Assembly (NCBI GenBank): GCA_941918925.1
Contig: OW799233.1
Span: 71,575,578 to 71,639,577 of the forward strand
Reading direction: 5' to 3'
Source: Phyto melanocephala
Taxonomy: Eukaryota; Arthropoda; Insecta; Diptera; Rhinophoridae
Length of the DNA stretch: 64,000 bases
In this document: positions 20,686 through 32,621 of the stretch, one piece after another
How positions within the stretch are numbered: the stretch's first letter is position 1
Layout of the letters: the number at the start of each line of letters is the position of its first letter
Translations under genes and position numbers: made by a program
Notes under the pieces: generated by a model
Seen by the model: the letters and a program-made list of their open reading frames with translations, nothing else
The model's database searches: none
Told to the model about the DNA's origin: nothing

Positions 20686-21369
20686 ATGCGTTTAATAAGA
20701 GAACATAAAAATATTATCGTAAAAAATTTAGATTTTTTTGAAAATAAAAATGGGACTAAGCACAGCTGTCTATTACCAAATTCTATAAGAGCGCTTAAAG
20801 TAGGTCCATCTAATTGTGGAAAAACAAATGTAATGCTTAGCTTGATTGAAAGTCCTAAGGGATTAAAATTTAAAAATATATATTTATACTCAAAGTCATT
20901 ACATCAACCAAAATATCAATATCTAAGAAAATTAGTTTCATCTGTAAAGGGCATGGGACTTTATACTTTTTCAGAAAATGAATATGTCGTACCACCTCAA
21001 GAAGCTAAATCAAATTCAATAATGATATTTGATGATGTTGCTTGTGAAAAACAAAATAATATAAGATCATACTTTTGTATGGGGAGACATAACAATATTG
21101 ATTCCTTCTACTTATGCCAAACATATACACACATTCCAAAACATTTAATACGTGATAATGCAAATTTCATAATAATGTTTAAACAAGATGATTTAAATTT
21201 AAAGCATATTTATAATGATCACGTTGGCTATGATATGAGTCTTGATATGTTTTCTAAAATATGCAAAGAATTATGGAAAGAAAAACATGGATTCCTAGTA
21301 ATAAGTAAAGACAATGAAATTCATAATGGACGTTATAGAAAAGGTTTTGATATATTCATTCAAGTTTAG
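20686..21369 (+). CDS. Polinton genome-packaging ATPase (FtsK/HerA-A32 type)
   Basis: Intact 227-residue ORF. Walker A GPSNCGKTNV is at about residues 45-54 and Walker B SIMIFDDV at about 111-118, followed by a sensor-like FYLCQTYTHIP segment. Length and motif order fit the packaging ATPases of Polintons and large DNA viruses, which pump the genome into the preformed capsid. It is divergent from the protease and minor capsid genes, with its own TATA/initiator. One of the few undamaged genes of this element. Confidence 0.85.
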   Translation: MRLIREHKNIIVKNLDFFENKNGTKHSCLLPNSIRALKVGPSNCGKTNVMLSLIESPKGLKFKNIYLYSKSLHQPKYQYLRKLVSSVKGMGLYTFSENEYVVPPQEAKSNSIMIFDDVACEKQNNIRSYFCMGRHNNIDSFYLCQTYTHIPKHLIRDNANFIIMFKQDDLNLKHIYNDHVGYDMSLDMFSKICKELWKEKHGFLVISKDNEIHNGRYRKGFDIFIQV

Positions 21370-21424
21370 TTTTAAATATTAACCTACCCATATCGGTCGT
21401 GTATACTCCTTAATATAATTAAAG

Positions 21425-21545
21425 CTGTTTAGATGTTATAAGATGCTGTTTAGCTGTTTTAAGGAGCTGTTTTAAGGAGTCGTTTAGCTATTATAAGGAG
21501 CTGTTTTAAAGAAGTTGATATTAGAAACAGTTAAGCTGTTCTATT
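21425..21545 (+). repeat. Cluster of AGCTGTTTTAAGGAG-type short repeats
   Basis: Between the ATPase stop and the next ATG, the core GCTGTTTTAAGGAG or a close variant recurs about six times with irregular spacing. It looks like a degenerate direct-repeat array, not coding. It could be a binding-site cluster or a terminator region. Confidence 0.5.
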
Positions 21546-21617
21546 AACCAGTTTAGTTTTTCCACAATTTAAATTAATTTGTTTTATTACAAAATTGTAT
21601 AACTCTCATTTATAAAT

Positions 21618-22530
21618 ATGGAAAACGAAAATGTATTAAGGGAATTAGTGAGATCGAGAAAAATTTTGAAAAATAAATTTAAAAGCGTAAAACTTTGAGA
21701 AGCAGAAACATATAATCAATTAAAAAATATATTTAAACCATTGACAGAACCACTAAAAAAATTAGTTAAATTATCTAATGAGAATTCACTAAAGCCAACA
21801 ACAACGACATTTAAGTACGACAAAATAAAAAATACAGAGGATAGCAGCATCGTTTCTAAGGAAGATATTTTGAAAGAAGGTCTTCTTAATACATCACTCG
21901 AAACAAGTGGAATAGACAAAGATAATAAATATAGTACCGATAAAGGCGATGACGATGAACTAAACAATGAATAATTTTATTCGCAATCATCAGATTGGGA
22001 TTTTGATTTAACAAACTTGAATGAAAATAAAAATCTTGATAGTGTATTTGGACCACATAAAAGTGATAATGGTGATTGGAAATTTGGAAATTCAGATTTG
22101 AATCTAAGTAATGACAAAATAATAATAGCAAATAAGTCTTGGGCCTTAACACTTGGTTTATACTCATTACTATTTCATAGAAAACCAGAGCAATATGACT
22201 TATCAGAATTAGAAATATATAAACAAATTTTACTTGAAACAAACGCACATAGACGAAACTATGATCCAAACAATCAACTTAAAGGTAATAGAGGTTATAA
22301 ATATAAAAAGATTATACACAAACTATTTCCTACTACTACTCACATTGGTAAAGGTTTAATGAATATATGTAAGTCTCAAGAAACCCAACTATATATACTG
22401 GGACAATCCTAATGAGTTAAAAGATCGATTAAGGCTTTAAATAGCATCACAACATGCTGGTAAAAATAATCACACTAACGAAATAATATCAATAATTGAA
22501 GAATTAAAAGAAGCAAATATAATTAAGTAA
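21618..22530 (+). pseudogene. Polinton structural-type protein, multiple stops
   Basis: Reading from ATG 21618, the same frame holds in-frame TGA (21696) and TAA (21972) and then runs to 22412. The conserved-looking end continues one base out of phase to TAA 22528, with another stop at 22438. The N-terminus is a short basic helix (RELVRSRKILKNKF). The middle is low-complexity Lys/Glu/Ser. The C-terminal half (LYSLLFHRKPEQYDL, ETNAHRRNYDPNNQ) matches a protein that recurs in insect Polintons beside the ATPase. Role unknown; the coiled, charged N-terminus suggests a virion protein. Confidence 0.6.
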
Positions 22531-22549
22531 TAATAAAAAGACAAAAAAA

Positions 22550-22969
22550 ATGACTATGGACAAATTTGGTCATTATAATAATCAAAATTTAAGTGGTGAA
22601 ATAAGAAAGAAAAATTTCTTAATAAAAAATTTTGGTTATAAACTAGATGGAGGTAACTTAGACATCGAGAATAAAAGAATTAAAAATGTCGCAAGTTCTT
22701 TAGATGAGTATGATGTCGTCAGTAAATTATTTCTGCTATCTTGCATGAACCAAGCCGAAAACCAAATAAATAATTATTTAAGAAAGGAAATCAATGAAAT
22801 TCATGAAAAAATTATGAAATTTAAACAAACGCTTGATGAACAAATAAAAAGTTGTGTTGATAAAATTAATAAAATTGAAAATTTAATACTCTCGTCAGTA
22901 TCTATATGTATGCCAATAGATAACAACTCAGCTGAAAACAATCAAAGATATAAATACACATTAAATTAA
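22550..22969 (+). CDS. Polinton fibre-like / coiled-coil protein
   Basis: Intact 139-codon ORF. The N-terminus contains MDKFGHYNN and later GNLDIENKRIKNV, a pattern (DKFG then a Gly-rich D-x-x-NKRI-x-NV repeat) typical of small tail or fibre-like proteins in insect Polintons. Residues about 70-115 form a heptad-rich helix, probably a trimerising coiled coil. It lies 19 bases after the preceding pseudogene and 7 bases before integrase, so these may be co-transcribed. Confidence 0.5.
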   Translation: MTMDKFGHYNNQNLSGEIRKKNFLIKNFGYKLDGGNLDIENKRIKNVASSLDEYDVVSKLFLLSCMNQAENQINNYLRKEINEIHEKIMKFKQTLDEQIKSCVDKINKIENLILSSVSICMPIDNNSAENNQRYKYTLN

Positions 22970-22976
22970 AAAAAAA

Positions 22977-23897
22977 ATGAGCTCAAAAAGAAAGTTAGTA
23001 AATAAACTTCATTTACAAGCACGAAAGAATTTCTTAAGGCGAAGAGTTATTACAAAGGGTATAGACGATCTCTGGCAAGCTGATTTGTTTGAAATGGGTA
23101 ATTATTCAGCCAGCAACAATGGATATAAATCTATGTTAACAGTCATTGATATATTCTCAAAATATGCATGGGTTGAATCAATTAAATCGAAAACTGCTTT
23201 AGAAGTTGCAAAAGCCTTTCAAAAAATATTTAACTTGGGCCGTAAACCTAAGAATTTACAGACAGATGATGGTAAAGAATTTTTTAATAAGGAGTTTGGA
23301 GTGCTTATGCGAAAATATTCAATTAATCATTACTCTACATACAGCGTAATGAAAGCTTCAATTGTTGAACGCTTTAATAGAACATTAAAGGGTATGATGT
23401 GGAAAGAGTTTAGTAACAACGGAAGCTATAAATGGATACATATTTATAAGAGCTTAGTTAAAAAATATAATAATAAAAGACATAGAACAATAAAAATGGC
23501 ACCGGTTCACGTTACAGCTAAAAATGAAAAACATCTACTAAATACTGTATATAGTAATATTAAAATTTTGAAACCATCACGTTTCAAAGTTGGAGATCAT
23601 GTTCGAATTAGTAAATATAAATATATTTTTGAAAAAGGGTATACTTCCAACTGGACAACAGAAATATTTAAAATACGATCAATACAAAATACTTATCCCG
23701 TCACATTTATATTGGAAGACTATCAAGGAAATGTAATAAAAGGCGGTTTTTATAAAGAGGAGATACATCACACGCGTTATCCGAATACATTTTTAGTAGA
23801 AAAAGTATTAAAAACTAAAGGAAATAGAGCGTTTGATAAATGGTTGGGTTTCTCAAATCATCATAATTCTTGGATAATTAAAACTGAAATATTGTAA
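22977..23897 (+). CDS. Polinton retroviral-type integrase with chromodomain
   Basis: Intact 306-residue ORF. DDE core: WQADLFEM (Asp about 35), QTDDGKEF (Asp about 99) and IVERFNRT (Glu about 135), the E spaced 35 residues after the second D. The C-terminus (about 268-300: FLVEKVLKTKGNRAFDKWLG) is a chromodomain-like fold that could guide insertion to modified histones. It joins element ends to target DNA, giving 6-bp duplications in this superfamily. No defect is visible, unlike most neighbours. Confidence 0.85.
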   Translation: MSSKRKLVNKLHLQARKNFLRRRVITKGIDDLWQADLFEMGNYSASNNGYKSMLTVIDIFSKYAWVESIKSKTALEVAKAFQKIFNLGRKPKNLQTDDGKEFFNKEFGVLMRKYSINHYSTYSVMKASIVERFNRTLKGMMWKEFSNNGSYKWIHIYKSLVKKYNNKRHRTIKMAPVHVTAKNEKHLLNTVYSNIKILKPSRFKVGDHVRISKYKYIFEKGYTSNWTTEIFKIRSIQNTYPVTFILEDYQGNVIKGGFYKEEIHHTRYPNTFLVEKVLKTKGNRAFDKWLGFSNHHNSWIIKTEIL

Positions 23898-24275
23898 AAA
23901 AAAGAAAAAAAATAAATAAATAAATTATAAATCACTACAGCATTTTTCTTTTTATTTTTTATTTTTTTTTTTCATTAATATTTGAGAGTTCAATATGTCA
24001 ATAACATTAGCATTAAGCGGAAAGTCTTCAATATTAACAGCAAAATATTTTCCACCGATACATCTTAACGATGATTATGAATTGTTATAAAGGAGACTTC
24101 ACTGTATTCTTTAATATATACATAAGCTTAGCATACGTGAAATTTGTACTTGAATTGTTAATATTATATTGACATTTGAATTGTAATTTTCTCTGAAATA
24201 AACAGTCTCTTGAAATACTCTAAACATAACAGATTGGCGACGAGCGCAAAATTTCAATAATCGTGTGCGTAAGAA

Positions 24276-24958
24276 ATGGGTAATGAAAATGATGTTTTAA
24301 AAGATATGTTGATCCAACAACAAGCTTGGACGACTAAGATGCTTACGGAACAGAAGCAATGGATGGAGGCTGTTTTAGGTGCTTCGCAAGCTGGACCCTC
24401 AAATGTACAAAGTGTGAGTGTGCCAACTTTTCATTCCTTTAATAAAGAGATTCAGCCATGGGATTCATATGTAGAACAACTGGAACAACATTTTGCAGCT
24501 TAGTCTGTACAAAGTGCAGAAAAGAAAAAATCATTTTTTTAGCTTGGAGTGGTGAAGCAATATTTGAGTTGTTAAAAAATTTATTTGGTGGACAAAATTT
24601 GCAAAATAAAACTTATGATGAGTTAAAAGAAAAATTAACGGAACATTTTTTGTCAAAAGTACATACTGTCGCTGCACGATACGAATTCCACAAGTTAGTC
24701 ATGAAACCAAATCAAACATATAGAGAGTGGGTAGCTGAGCTGCGTGGAATTGCGCGAAACTGCAACTTTACTTGTAGTTTAAGCAGCTGCGCTAAGGAGT
24801 ATACCGACGAGATGATACGTGACATGATAATTCTGCATACTCCACACGATCCCGTACGCATCTCTGCTATGCAAAAACTGCAGCCGACGCTAGCAGAAGT
24901 TCTACTGATTGCAGAATCATACGAAGCGACAACGAAAAGCGTACAATTGATAAAATAA
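24276..24958 (+). pseudogene. Gypsy gag, one frameshift
   Basis: Gag opens at 24276 (Gln/Trp-rich, MLTEQKQWMEAVLG) and stops at 24503. A second frame from about 24500 carries the capsid core (YDELKEKLTEHF, MKPNQTYREWVAELRGIARNC) to 24958. No zinc knuckle follows, because the deletion begins shortly after. Confidence 0.7.
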
Positions 24959-25080
24959 AGAAGAGAGTGCAGAGGGTTTTTCGGATTTAAATTTAGTACA
25001 TAAACAATTAATACCAAAGAATAACAAAAGAAAAGAATATAAATAAGTCATGTACTGGTTGCGATTTTAACCAAATTTCT

Positions 25081-26830
25081 AATTTTGACCAAATTTCTCG
25101 CAAATTTCAGCACACATAAATCAACTTCGTAAAAAGAATGCCAAATTTATCTGGGGAAAAGAACAAGAGGCAGCTTTTGAGACTCTAAAGAACCATATCG
25201 TACATGCTGCAGAGTTGGCCCATTTTCAAGAACAGTTGTCTAATATCCTGGCAACTGATTCCTCTTCCCATGGGCTAGGTGCCGTCATTTCTCATTTGCT
25301 TTCCGATGGAACAGAGCAGCCAATAGCATTTGCCTCGAAAACTTTTGACGTACACCAGCAGAAATATAGTTAAATTGAAAAAGAGGCATTAGCCATTATT
25401 TCTGGAGTGCAACGTTTTCACATTTATTTGTATGGACGAAAGTTTATACTCCTAACGGATCATAAGCCTTTCGAAATTAAGTACAGAAGCAGCACAGAAA
25501 ATGCTAATGCGGATGCATTGTCGCGTCTACTGATTGGACCTGACCCTGAGTTCGATAACAACGAGTATTGCAATTCGATAATAGAAGTCAAAACACCAAT
25601 AAATATTGATACTCTCAAAGAACCTACTATTAAAGATCCCATACTAAGCAAGGTAAAACTATACGTGGAAAAGGGATGGCCTACGTCCATCGGGACTGAA
25701 GAACAATTTTTAATCCCCTATTTTAACAAAAAATTCAGTCTAATAGTCAAAAATGACGTCATATTTTGGGAGTCATCAAATTGTTCTCGCGTTGTAATAC
25801 CAAAAATAATTCAAAAAGAAGTGTTAAATCTATTACACGAAGGTCATTGGGGAATCATAAAAATGAAAAGATTGGCTAGACAACATTGTTGGTGGGTAGG
25901 CATGGATAAAGAGATAGAAAGAATGGCATTAGCATGTGAAAATTCTAGTTTACATAGTGCAAGTCCAACGCAAGAGTACAGCAGCTGGCCCTCCGCGATA
26001 CGTCCGTGGCAAAGAGTTCATATTGATTTTGCTGGTCCCATTTTCGGTAGCATGTGGCTAATTTGTGTTGATGCATTTCGCAGTTTCCTTTTATTTGTCA
26101 GATGTCATCGACAACGTCTTCAGCTACTATATGGTTGTTATCCACAATTTTTTCTACTAAAGGTTTGACAGCAACCTTAGTAAGTGATAACGGTCCTCAA
26201 CTTACATCTGAACATTTTAAACAATTTTGCTCAACTAACGGTATACAACATTTAACAACAGCTCCTTTTCACCCCGCCTCCAATGGGTTAGCTGAACGTT
26301 TTGTACGTACATTTAAAACATCAGTAGCCAAGAACATTGAAGATGGATTAGCTGTTAAAGAGGCTGTGTTGAAATATCTATCAACTTATCGCAATATATC
26401 AAATTCGGAAGGAAAAACTCCACCTGAATTACTTCACGGCCGTAAAATACGAACACTGTTAACTCAAATGCAAAGAAAACCTCCAAAACAAGAGCTTGAC
26501 ACTGAAGAAAAGAGTACCAAATACAAAGTTAATGATCCTGTTTTTATTCGTAATTTTTTGAGAGGAGAAAAGTGGATTAAAGGAAGAATTGAAAAGGTCA
26601 TAGGAAAAATGGTGTACATAGTAAAAACAGATTTTCGTAGTTATAAAAGACATCAAAACCAACTAAAGCCTACAACTATTACAAACGAAACAATGAATCC
26701 TTTTTTACATCCAGTAAAAGGTTGTATAGATGACGGAACCAGCATCCAAGAGAGGGCAAGTCAACGGGAGTCACCTGAGAGAAACTCTACTCCACCTCTA
26801 GCGATAGAACCAGAACTAAGAAGAAGTTAG
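25081..26830 (+). pseudogene. Gypsy pol remnant: RNase H and integrase
   Basis: Begins at the end of reverse transcriptase and RNase H (ATDSSSHGLGAVISH, AFASKTF). A TAA at about 25372 replaces a Gln codon before IEKEALAI. After LLTDHKPF the frame is open from 25407. Integrase zinc region and VHIDFAGP (first Asp) are followed by a shift near 26100. The second frame has SDNGPQLTSEHF (second Asp) and NGLAERFVRTFK (Glu) to 26830. Cannot encode a working polymerase. Confidence 0.75.
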
Positions 26831-27609
26831 AGAACTCGCACTGCTGTGGCTCGTTTCAACCCTGACGACTTTCGGAAAAAGAAGGAGGGATAATGTTATA
26901 AAGGAGACTTCACTGTATTCTTTAATATATACATAAGCTTAGCATTCGTGAAATTTGTACTTGAATTGTTAATATTATATTGACATTTGAATTGTAATTT
27001 TCTCTGAAATAAACAGTCTCTTGAAATATATTCATATAATTCTGTTCCTAACGTAGACTATGATAATAATCTTTTTCATATAGGAGATAAAGTAATTGAA
27101 ATTCCTATAGGATCCTATGAGTTACAAGATATTGCTGACTATATAACTACAGAATATAAATCACAAGACTTTAATAAATCAATTGTAATTGAAGCTAATA
27201 ATAATACTTTACAAGTTGAAATAACCTCATCACACGACAAAATTTTCTTTGATCAGTATCGATCTATTGGTAGTTTATTTGGATTTGATAAAACAACTTT
27301 GAATTCTGGTATAAACCACTTATCGAATCAGCCAGTAAATATATTAAAATTAAATGCTATTCAAATTAAATGCAATATTATAACAGGAGCGTATATGAAT
27401 AACTCTCCTGCACATATACTTCACGAGTTTGCCTTGGATGTTCCTCCAGGCTATAAATTAGACGTAATCCCTAAAAATCCGATTTATTTGCAAGTAAACG
27501 TCAAACAACTAACACATCTTACGATTTGGATTGTTGATCAAGAAGGTCGTTTAATTAATTTCAGAGGTGAAGAAATAACACTCAGACTACATCTGAGACT
27601 AAAGAAAAT

Positions 27610-27753
27610 ATGATAATTTATAATAAATCTAAACAGAACAAAATAGATAAGGACGCATACACAAAAACCGTTAAAGCTATAAAACCAAAGTTAACAGAAA
27701 AAAATAAAGAGTTTTTGAATTTACTTAAGTTAAAAGTAAGAAAGAATGTCTGA
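27610..27753 (+). CDS. Small Lys-rich Polinton ORF, 47 codons
   Basis: ATG 27610 overlaps the penton stop (ATGA) and its TGA overlaps the capsid ATG by 8 bases (27746-27753). Nearly a quarter of residues are Lys. The tight stop-start overlaps on both sides suggest a compact translation unit. Candidate for a small DNA-condensing or capsid cement peptide; function not known. Confidence 0.45.
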   Translation: MIIYNKSKQNKIDKDAYTKTVKAIKPKLTEKNKEFLNLLKLKVRKNV

Positions 27754-28920
27754 TATACTCAATGTTATGGAAAACCCGTTTTCAGATGAAAACATAATTA
27801 AAAAAGATTATCATAGTTATTTACCTTGTCATATAAAAATAATGATGAAATTCGAATTACACTACAAAATTAAGACTTGTATGTTCTTCCTTCAGAAAGC
27901 TACTTATATATAGAAGGAAATATAAAGAATACTAAAGGCGAATAGTCTACAAATATTAGACTAAGAAATAATTGTGTAGCATACTTATTTGATGAAATAC
28001 GTTATGAAATCAATGGTATTGAAATTGATAGAACTCGATACTTGGGAACATCTAGTACACTTAAGAATTATATTTCATTAAATGAATTTGAAAGCAATAT
28101 GATGAGAAATGCTGGATGGTCTATTTCTGAAGACTTATCTATTCAAAAGTTTAATTTTTATATCCCCCTAAAACTTTTAATGGGGTTTGCAGAGGATTTT
28201 AATAAAATAATATTAAATAGCAAACATGAACTAATTCTTTTACGAAGTTCAAGTGATGCACATGTATATTACTCAACAGATGTAAACAAAAAACCTCAAT
28301 TGACAATTACAAATATTACATGGAGAATTCCACATGTTCACTTATCAGATTCTAGAAAAATTCAAATAATGAAGATTATAAAGGATGGAACTTCTTTACC
28401 TATTGCATTTCGCAGTTGGGACTGTTATTTAAATCCTACATTTTCTGGTGGAATAAATCATTATTGGAATGTTAAAATGTCAATTAATAGAGAAAGACCA
28501 CGTTTTTTAATATTTGTTTTGGAAAATAACAATAAATATATTCATTCCGATTTAAAAAATATTAAAGTACACTTGAATTCAGATGTATACCCATATGATG
28601 ATTTAAACTTAAAATTTAAGGAGAATCGTTGTGCTATTTTGTATGACATGTATGCAAAATTTCAACAAAATTACTATATGAGGGAAGCACAACCACTACT
28701 TTCCTGTGAACAATTTAAAAATATTCCAATTGCTGTTATTGATGTTAGCTATCAAAATGAGATGATTAAAAGCGGACCTATTGATGTTAAAACTGAGTTT
28801 GAAACTGGTACTCCAATTCCTCCAAATACCAATGCATACTGCTTAATCTTATTAACCTATCTAATTCTAACTGAAAATTACCACTATTTAATTGTAATAT
28901 TTGATTTATTAATACGTTAA
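27746..28920 (+). pseudogene. Polinton major capsid protein, damaged
   Basis: Double jelly-roll capsid protein. The N-terminus (27746, starting MSDILNVMENPF) is followed by a frameshift near 27840-27880, an in-frame TAG at 27943, and a long open frame from about 27946 to 28920 (LFDEIRYEINGIEIDRTR, STLKNYISLNEFE, FSGGINHYWNVKMSINRERP). The last recognisable residues are PPNTNAYCLIL at about 28850. The usual short tail is replaced by unrelated sequence, apparently where a deletion joined it to the convergent polymerase gene. Its presence identifies the element as a virus-like Polinton. Confidence 0.8.
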
Positions 28921-30091
28921 AATCTAAGTCATTATTATCATTATCTTGTTGTTCTATTTCACTTATAAGCCTACCTAATTCTAAATCACCGTCACCACTA
29001 TCTAATCGGTGATGATGCCAGGCATATATATTTATACCATTATTCATAATCTTACGTTTAGTATCATTAAAACTTAAAGCTACCTTATTTACTTCATTAG
29101 TTAAAATAGTGTGTAGTTTAGAAGTAAATGTATACATACATGCTCCAACAATTTCCATAGTAAATAAAACATTCCTATAAATATCTATATTATAATTATT
29201 TACAATACATTTCTTCACTCCCTTACCTTTTTTAATATCATTCTCGCCTTTAACTGTATACGAGTAAACTTTAGGTGCCAAACCAACAAATTCTGTAATG
29301 AATTTACCCTCACTTTCATCTTTCATCATACCTAGAACTTTTTTATTTACAAGAGAAAAATTGAATTGATTATTTTCTGAGTATTATGAAGTATTAAATC
29401 GATCTTTTATATCCGCTCGAATATCAATCATTCGTTTAAATAGAATATATAAAGGAGTCTGTATCCATGTATGAATAATGAAAATCATACATTTTCCATT
29501 TCTATTCTCTAGGACACAAAAACCTAAATAAATCGGCTTGTTATAATGTGTGAGGGTTTTATTCATTTGTATTGCCCATAGTGTGTCAGTAAATTGAGAA
29601 ATGCTATGAAAATAGGGTTTGGATATAAGTTCACCCACTCCTCAATGATTGCGGTTAGTACGACCCCATTCGGTTACCAAGCGAACATCTTCTCTTTTGT
29701 CAACATTTTCCATGGTCTTTCTATATACTGAATTATTAAGTAATTTATAAAAATCTTTTTCAAATGAATTAGTTGCATTTGTTCTATATTCAGTATTCAA
29801 ATCAATATATGTCTTTAACCATGGTTTTTGTTTAAATTGAAGTATTCGATTAATCTTTTCTAAAACTAATCCATTATTCAAACATTGCTCTAATGTTTTA
29901 TAGTGTATTATATACTTAGATTTATTGGATAAATCTGCTACCAATTTTTCATGCTGACTTTCACCAATTACTTTATTTTCAACACAAAATGGTAAGTCAT
30001 TATGACGATCATGGACACTGAATGTATAAGATAAATCCACTTCGTAAATGTAACCGACTTCGGAATTCGATGGAATATCTTTTGGATGAAT

Positions 30092-30461
30092 GAAATCGTT
30101 AGTCCAAGCAAAACCACCATAAGGAAGGGATTCAGACATAGCCCAACCATAGAGGTTATTTGCATCTAAATACATAATATATTCAGAGGGTTTTGTTTGA
30201 TCATAATTACTTAAATACTTGTGGTTTGCTTTACTATATCTTTTACTACATTGAGTAAGACCACCTCGAATACCGAGAAATCGTTAGTCCAAGCAAAACC
30301 ACCATAAGGAAGAGATTCAGACATAGCCCAACCATAGAGGTTATTTGCATCTAAATACATAATATATTCAGAGGGTTTTGTTTGATCATAATTACTTAAA
30401 TACTTGTGGTTTGCTTTACTATATCTCTTACTACATTGAGTAAGACCACCTCGAATACCGC
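30092..30461. repeat. 185-bp tandem duplication inside PolB
   Basis: 30092-30276 and 30277-30461 match with only two visible differences (AAGGAAGGG/AAGGAAGAG, TATCTTTTAC/TATCTCTTAC). It repeats the coding segment that includes the YLDANNLYGW motif. 185 is not a multiple of three, so it breaks the frame. Confidence 0.9.
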
Positions 30462-32621
30462 GTTTAATAAAATTATACATTTCTAAATCTGTTAACACTT
30501 CTAGTTCAATTTTTGTATATTTTAGCATTGCATCCCATGATAGACCTGGTGCAGTATAATAATGGGCAGGGTCTAAATTATAAATTCTTTTACAAACTTT
30601 CCTAAAATTTTCAAAAACATCAGTAAGCAATATTACGTCAGTCTTCAAGTATAATTCCATATAATCTCTAATAGTATTGCAATTAAATTTTTTTTTAAAT
30701 TTAAATTTTTCGGAAAATATTTACGTACTGTTTTTAAATTATCTATAAGAGTCTAAAAACCTTAGTTCAACTTTTTTTTGAGACTTTTCGTATTTGATAT
30801 ACTCAAGTTGTTTTTCAATTGCAGTTATGGGAATATTTTGCTGTAATTTTTTTAAACGCAACTCTTCTAAGAAAATTTGAATTTCGTCATCACTGTATAC
30901 ACGTATTGTGTGAGATAGTGAAATATATAGCTCTTTGTTTATTGGAATAATTTTTGTCTCTCCTTCAATACTTAAGAGGTCTTTAACAAACAAATGACAA
31001 TCATACGAAGAAAGTTATGAAAAAAAATTGGAATAAAATTAGGGACTTTATAATTTAAAATACATGAACTATGAGCAGGTCCTCTATACTTTCCCGATAG
31101 ATGACAATGATCTCTTACGGTTGACTCATCGCCTAAAGACTTACTACATATGTGGCAGTCTCTTGCATTCATGAAATTTTCTTCTTCTAAGGAAGTTAAA
31201 GGTTGCATTGAAGTAATTTTCTCATAATGTTTTTTATAAATGTCTTTACATTCTGTTATTAAACTACTAATAAAATGTTTTCCAACATTTATACTACTAT
31301 TACTATTGCTAAATATACTAAATCTATTAAAATTATTATTAAAATTACATTTTATGTTAAATGCATATGCGCACGGAATATGTTTTTTAATAATAAATAT
31401 TAGAGCTACCTTCGTTACTATATACATCTTGAAGTATACAGTGTATACTATACACTCAAAGTCTGCATATACTATGAATGGTACTTCCATTTGCCTCTCG
31501 TGATGTATATAACTTAGTATGGCCATTTCCCCTTCAGGCATTTTGGCGATGCATCATCCACATTCTTTTTCCTTATGCGTCGCCATCCTTTCAGGATAAC
31601 TTGTATGATAAAGACATACATTACAAAATAGTGTTGCACCGTTGTGTAAGGATGACTGTGCTGATAATAGTCTAAAAAAAATTTTTTTTTAAGGAAAAAA
31701 AGGGAAATAAATATATATGATTCAAGAGAATAATTTTTATAATGATATTCGAGGATTCAAATATCAGTTTGATACTTAATCATTCCCAAAACTTTTTTTT
31801 GTTCTTCTAATTACCTTGAAATATTTTTTATTAATATGTAGTGATGGTTTATTCCGTTGTCGGATTCCAGCAACATTAGATTTATATGTATCTGCTTTTC
31901 GTTGTCAGTAATATAATATGGTCCAATTACGGTTTTTAATTTTTTATTATATCCAAACACATTAACACTGATGTCGTTATTATTTCTTTCAAACAACTTC
32001 ATTTCCTTTATATCTGTTGGAAAGTTCATTGAAGAAAAGTCCAAAACTCGTCCACATTGTAGTGTAATTAGATTTTTAGATATATTATCAATGCCATATA
32101 AAGAAGTTCTGCAGGTGTTGAGATTACTTCCAGTATAAAACGATGCTATTATACACCACTTAAAGCATAATACATCGTTGTTTTTTATATTTATACATGC
32201 CCGTTTCCATGAAAGTTCTGGTGGAGTTGGTACGTACTGTGAACCATTAATTGGAGACGCTTTATTTATGTTTATATCTAGCCATTTAATTTGTAGAAGC
32301 GTCCAGCCGGAATCTCGTTCATGAAATTCAGACATCTTCTCTTTAACTGCTTCTATTTGAAGTTCTAAAGCAGCATCGATGTCACCTGATCTAGACAATC
32401 GTATCATTTTAGTGATATGAAACATATCCGTTTCCGGTTTTAGCGGGTGTGCTGGCAATTTATACCGGGCTGTCAACTCTATGTTGAACTTTATCATGAT
32501 ATTTATCCTCTGTTAAACTGGTATTTAAAAGCTTTTGCAAAATATTAAATCTCTCTTTCAAATATTTTTCTATATCAAGTTCCGTATCTCGTTTTGAGAA
32601 TCTGTAAGTTTGGAGACGACA

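Larger units (their letters stand above)
24083..27028 (+). mobile_element. Ty3/gypsy retrotransposon, internally deleted
   Basis: Very short LTRs: 135 matched bases (24083-24217 and 26894-27028) differing visibly at one base (CATACGTG/CATTCGTG). The left LTR extends about 16 bases more to a primer site TGGCGACGAGCG at 24235 (mag-like, tRNA-Ser-type). A purine tract (GAAGGAGGGA) precedes the right LTR. The internal part has gag, then jumps to RNase H and integrase: protease and reverse transcriptase are missing. A direct repeat TTTTRACCAAATTTCT at the jump (about 25055-25100) suggests a slippage deletion. The low LTR divergence argues for recent movement in trans. Confidence 0.85.
23995..27613 (+). 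pseudogene. Polinton penton protein, split by gypsy element
   Basis: The N-terminus (23995-24082, 29 codons, starting MSITLALSGKSSI) and the body (27029-27613) belong to the single jelly-roll penton protein that caps capsid vertices. The body shows the hallmark GDKVIEIPIGSYELQDIADY and ends with a TGA overlapping the next ATG. The gypsy element lies between them. About eight codons normally present at the junction seem absent, and the right LTR lacks its last ~16 bases, so a deletion followed the insertion. Confidence 0.7.
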
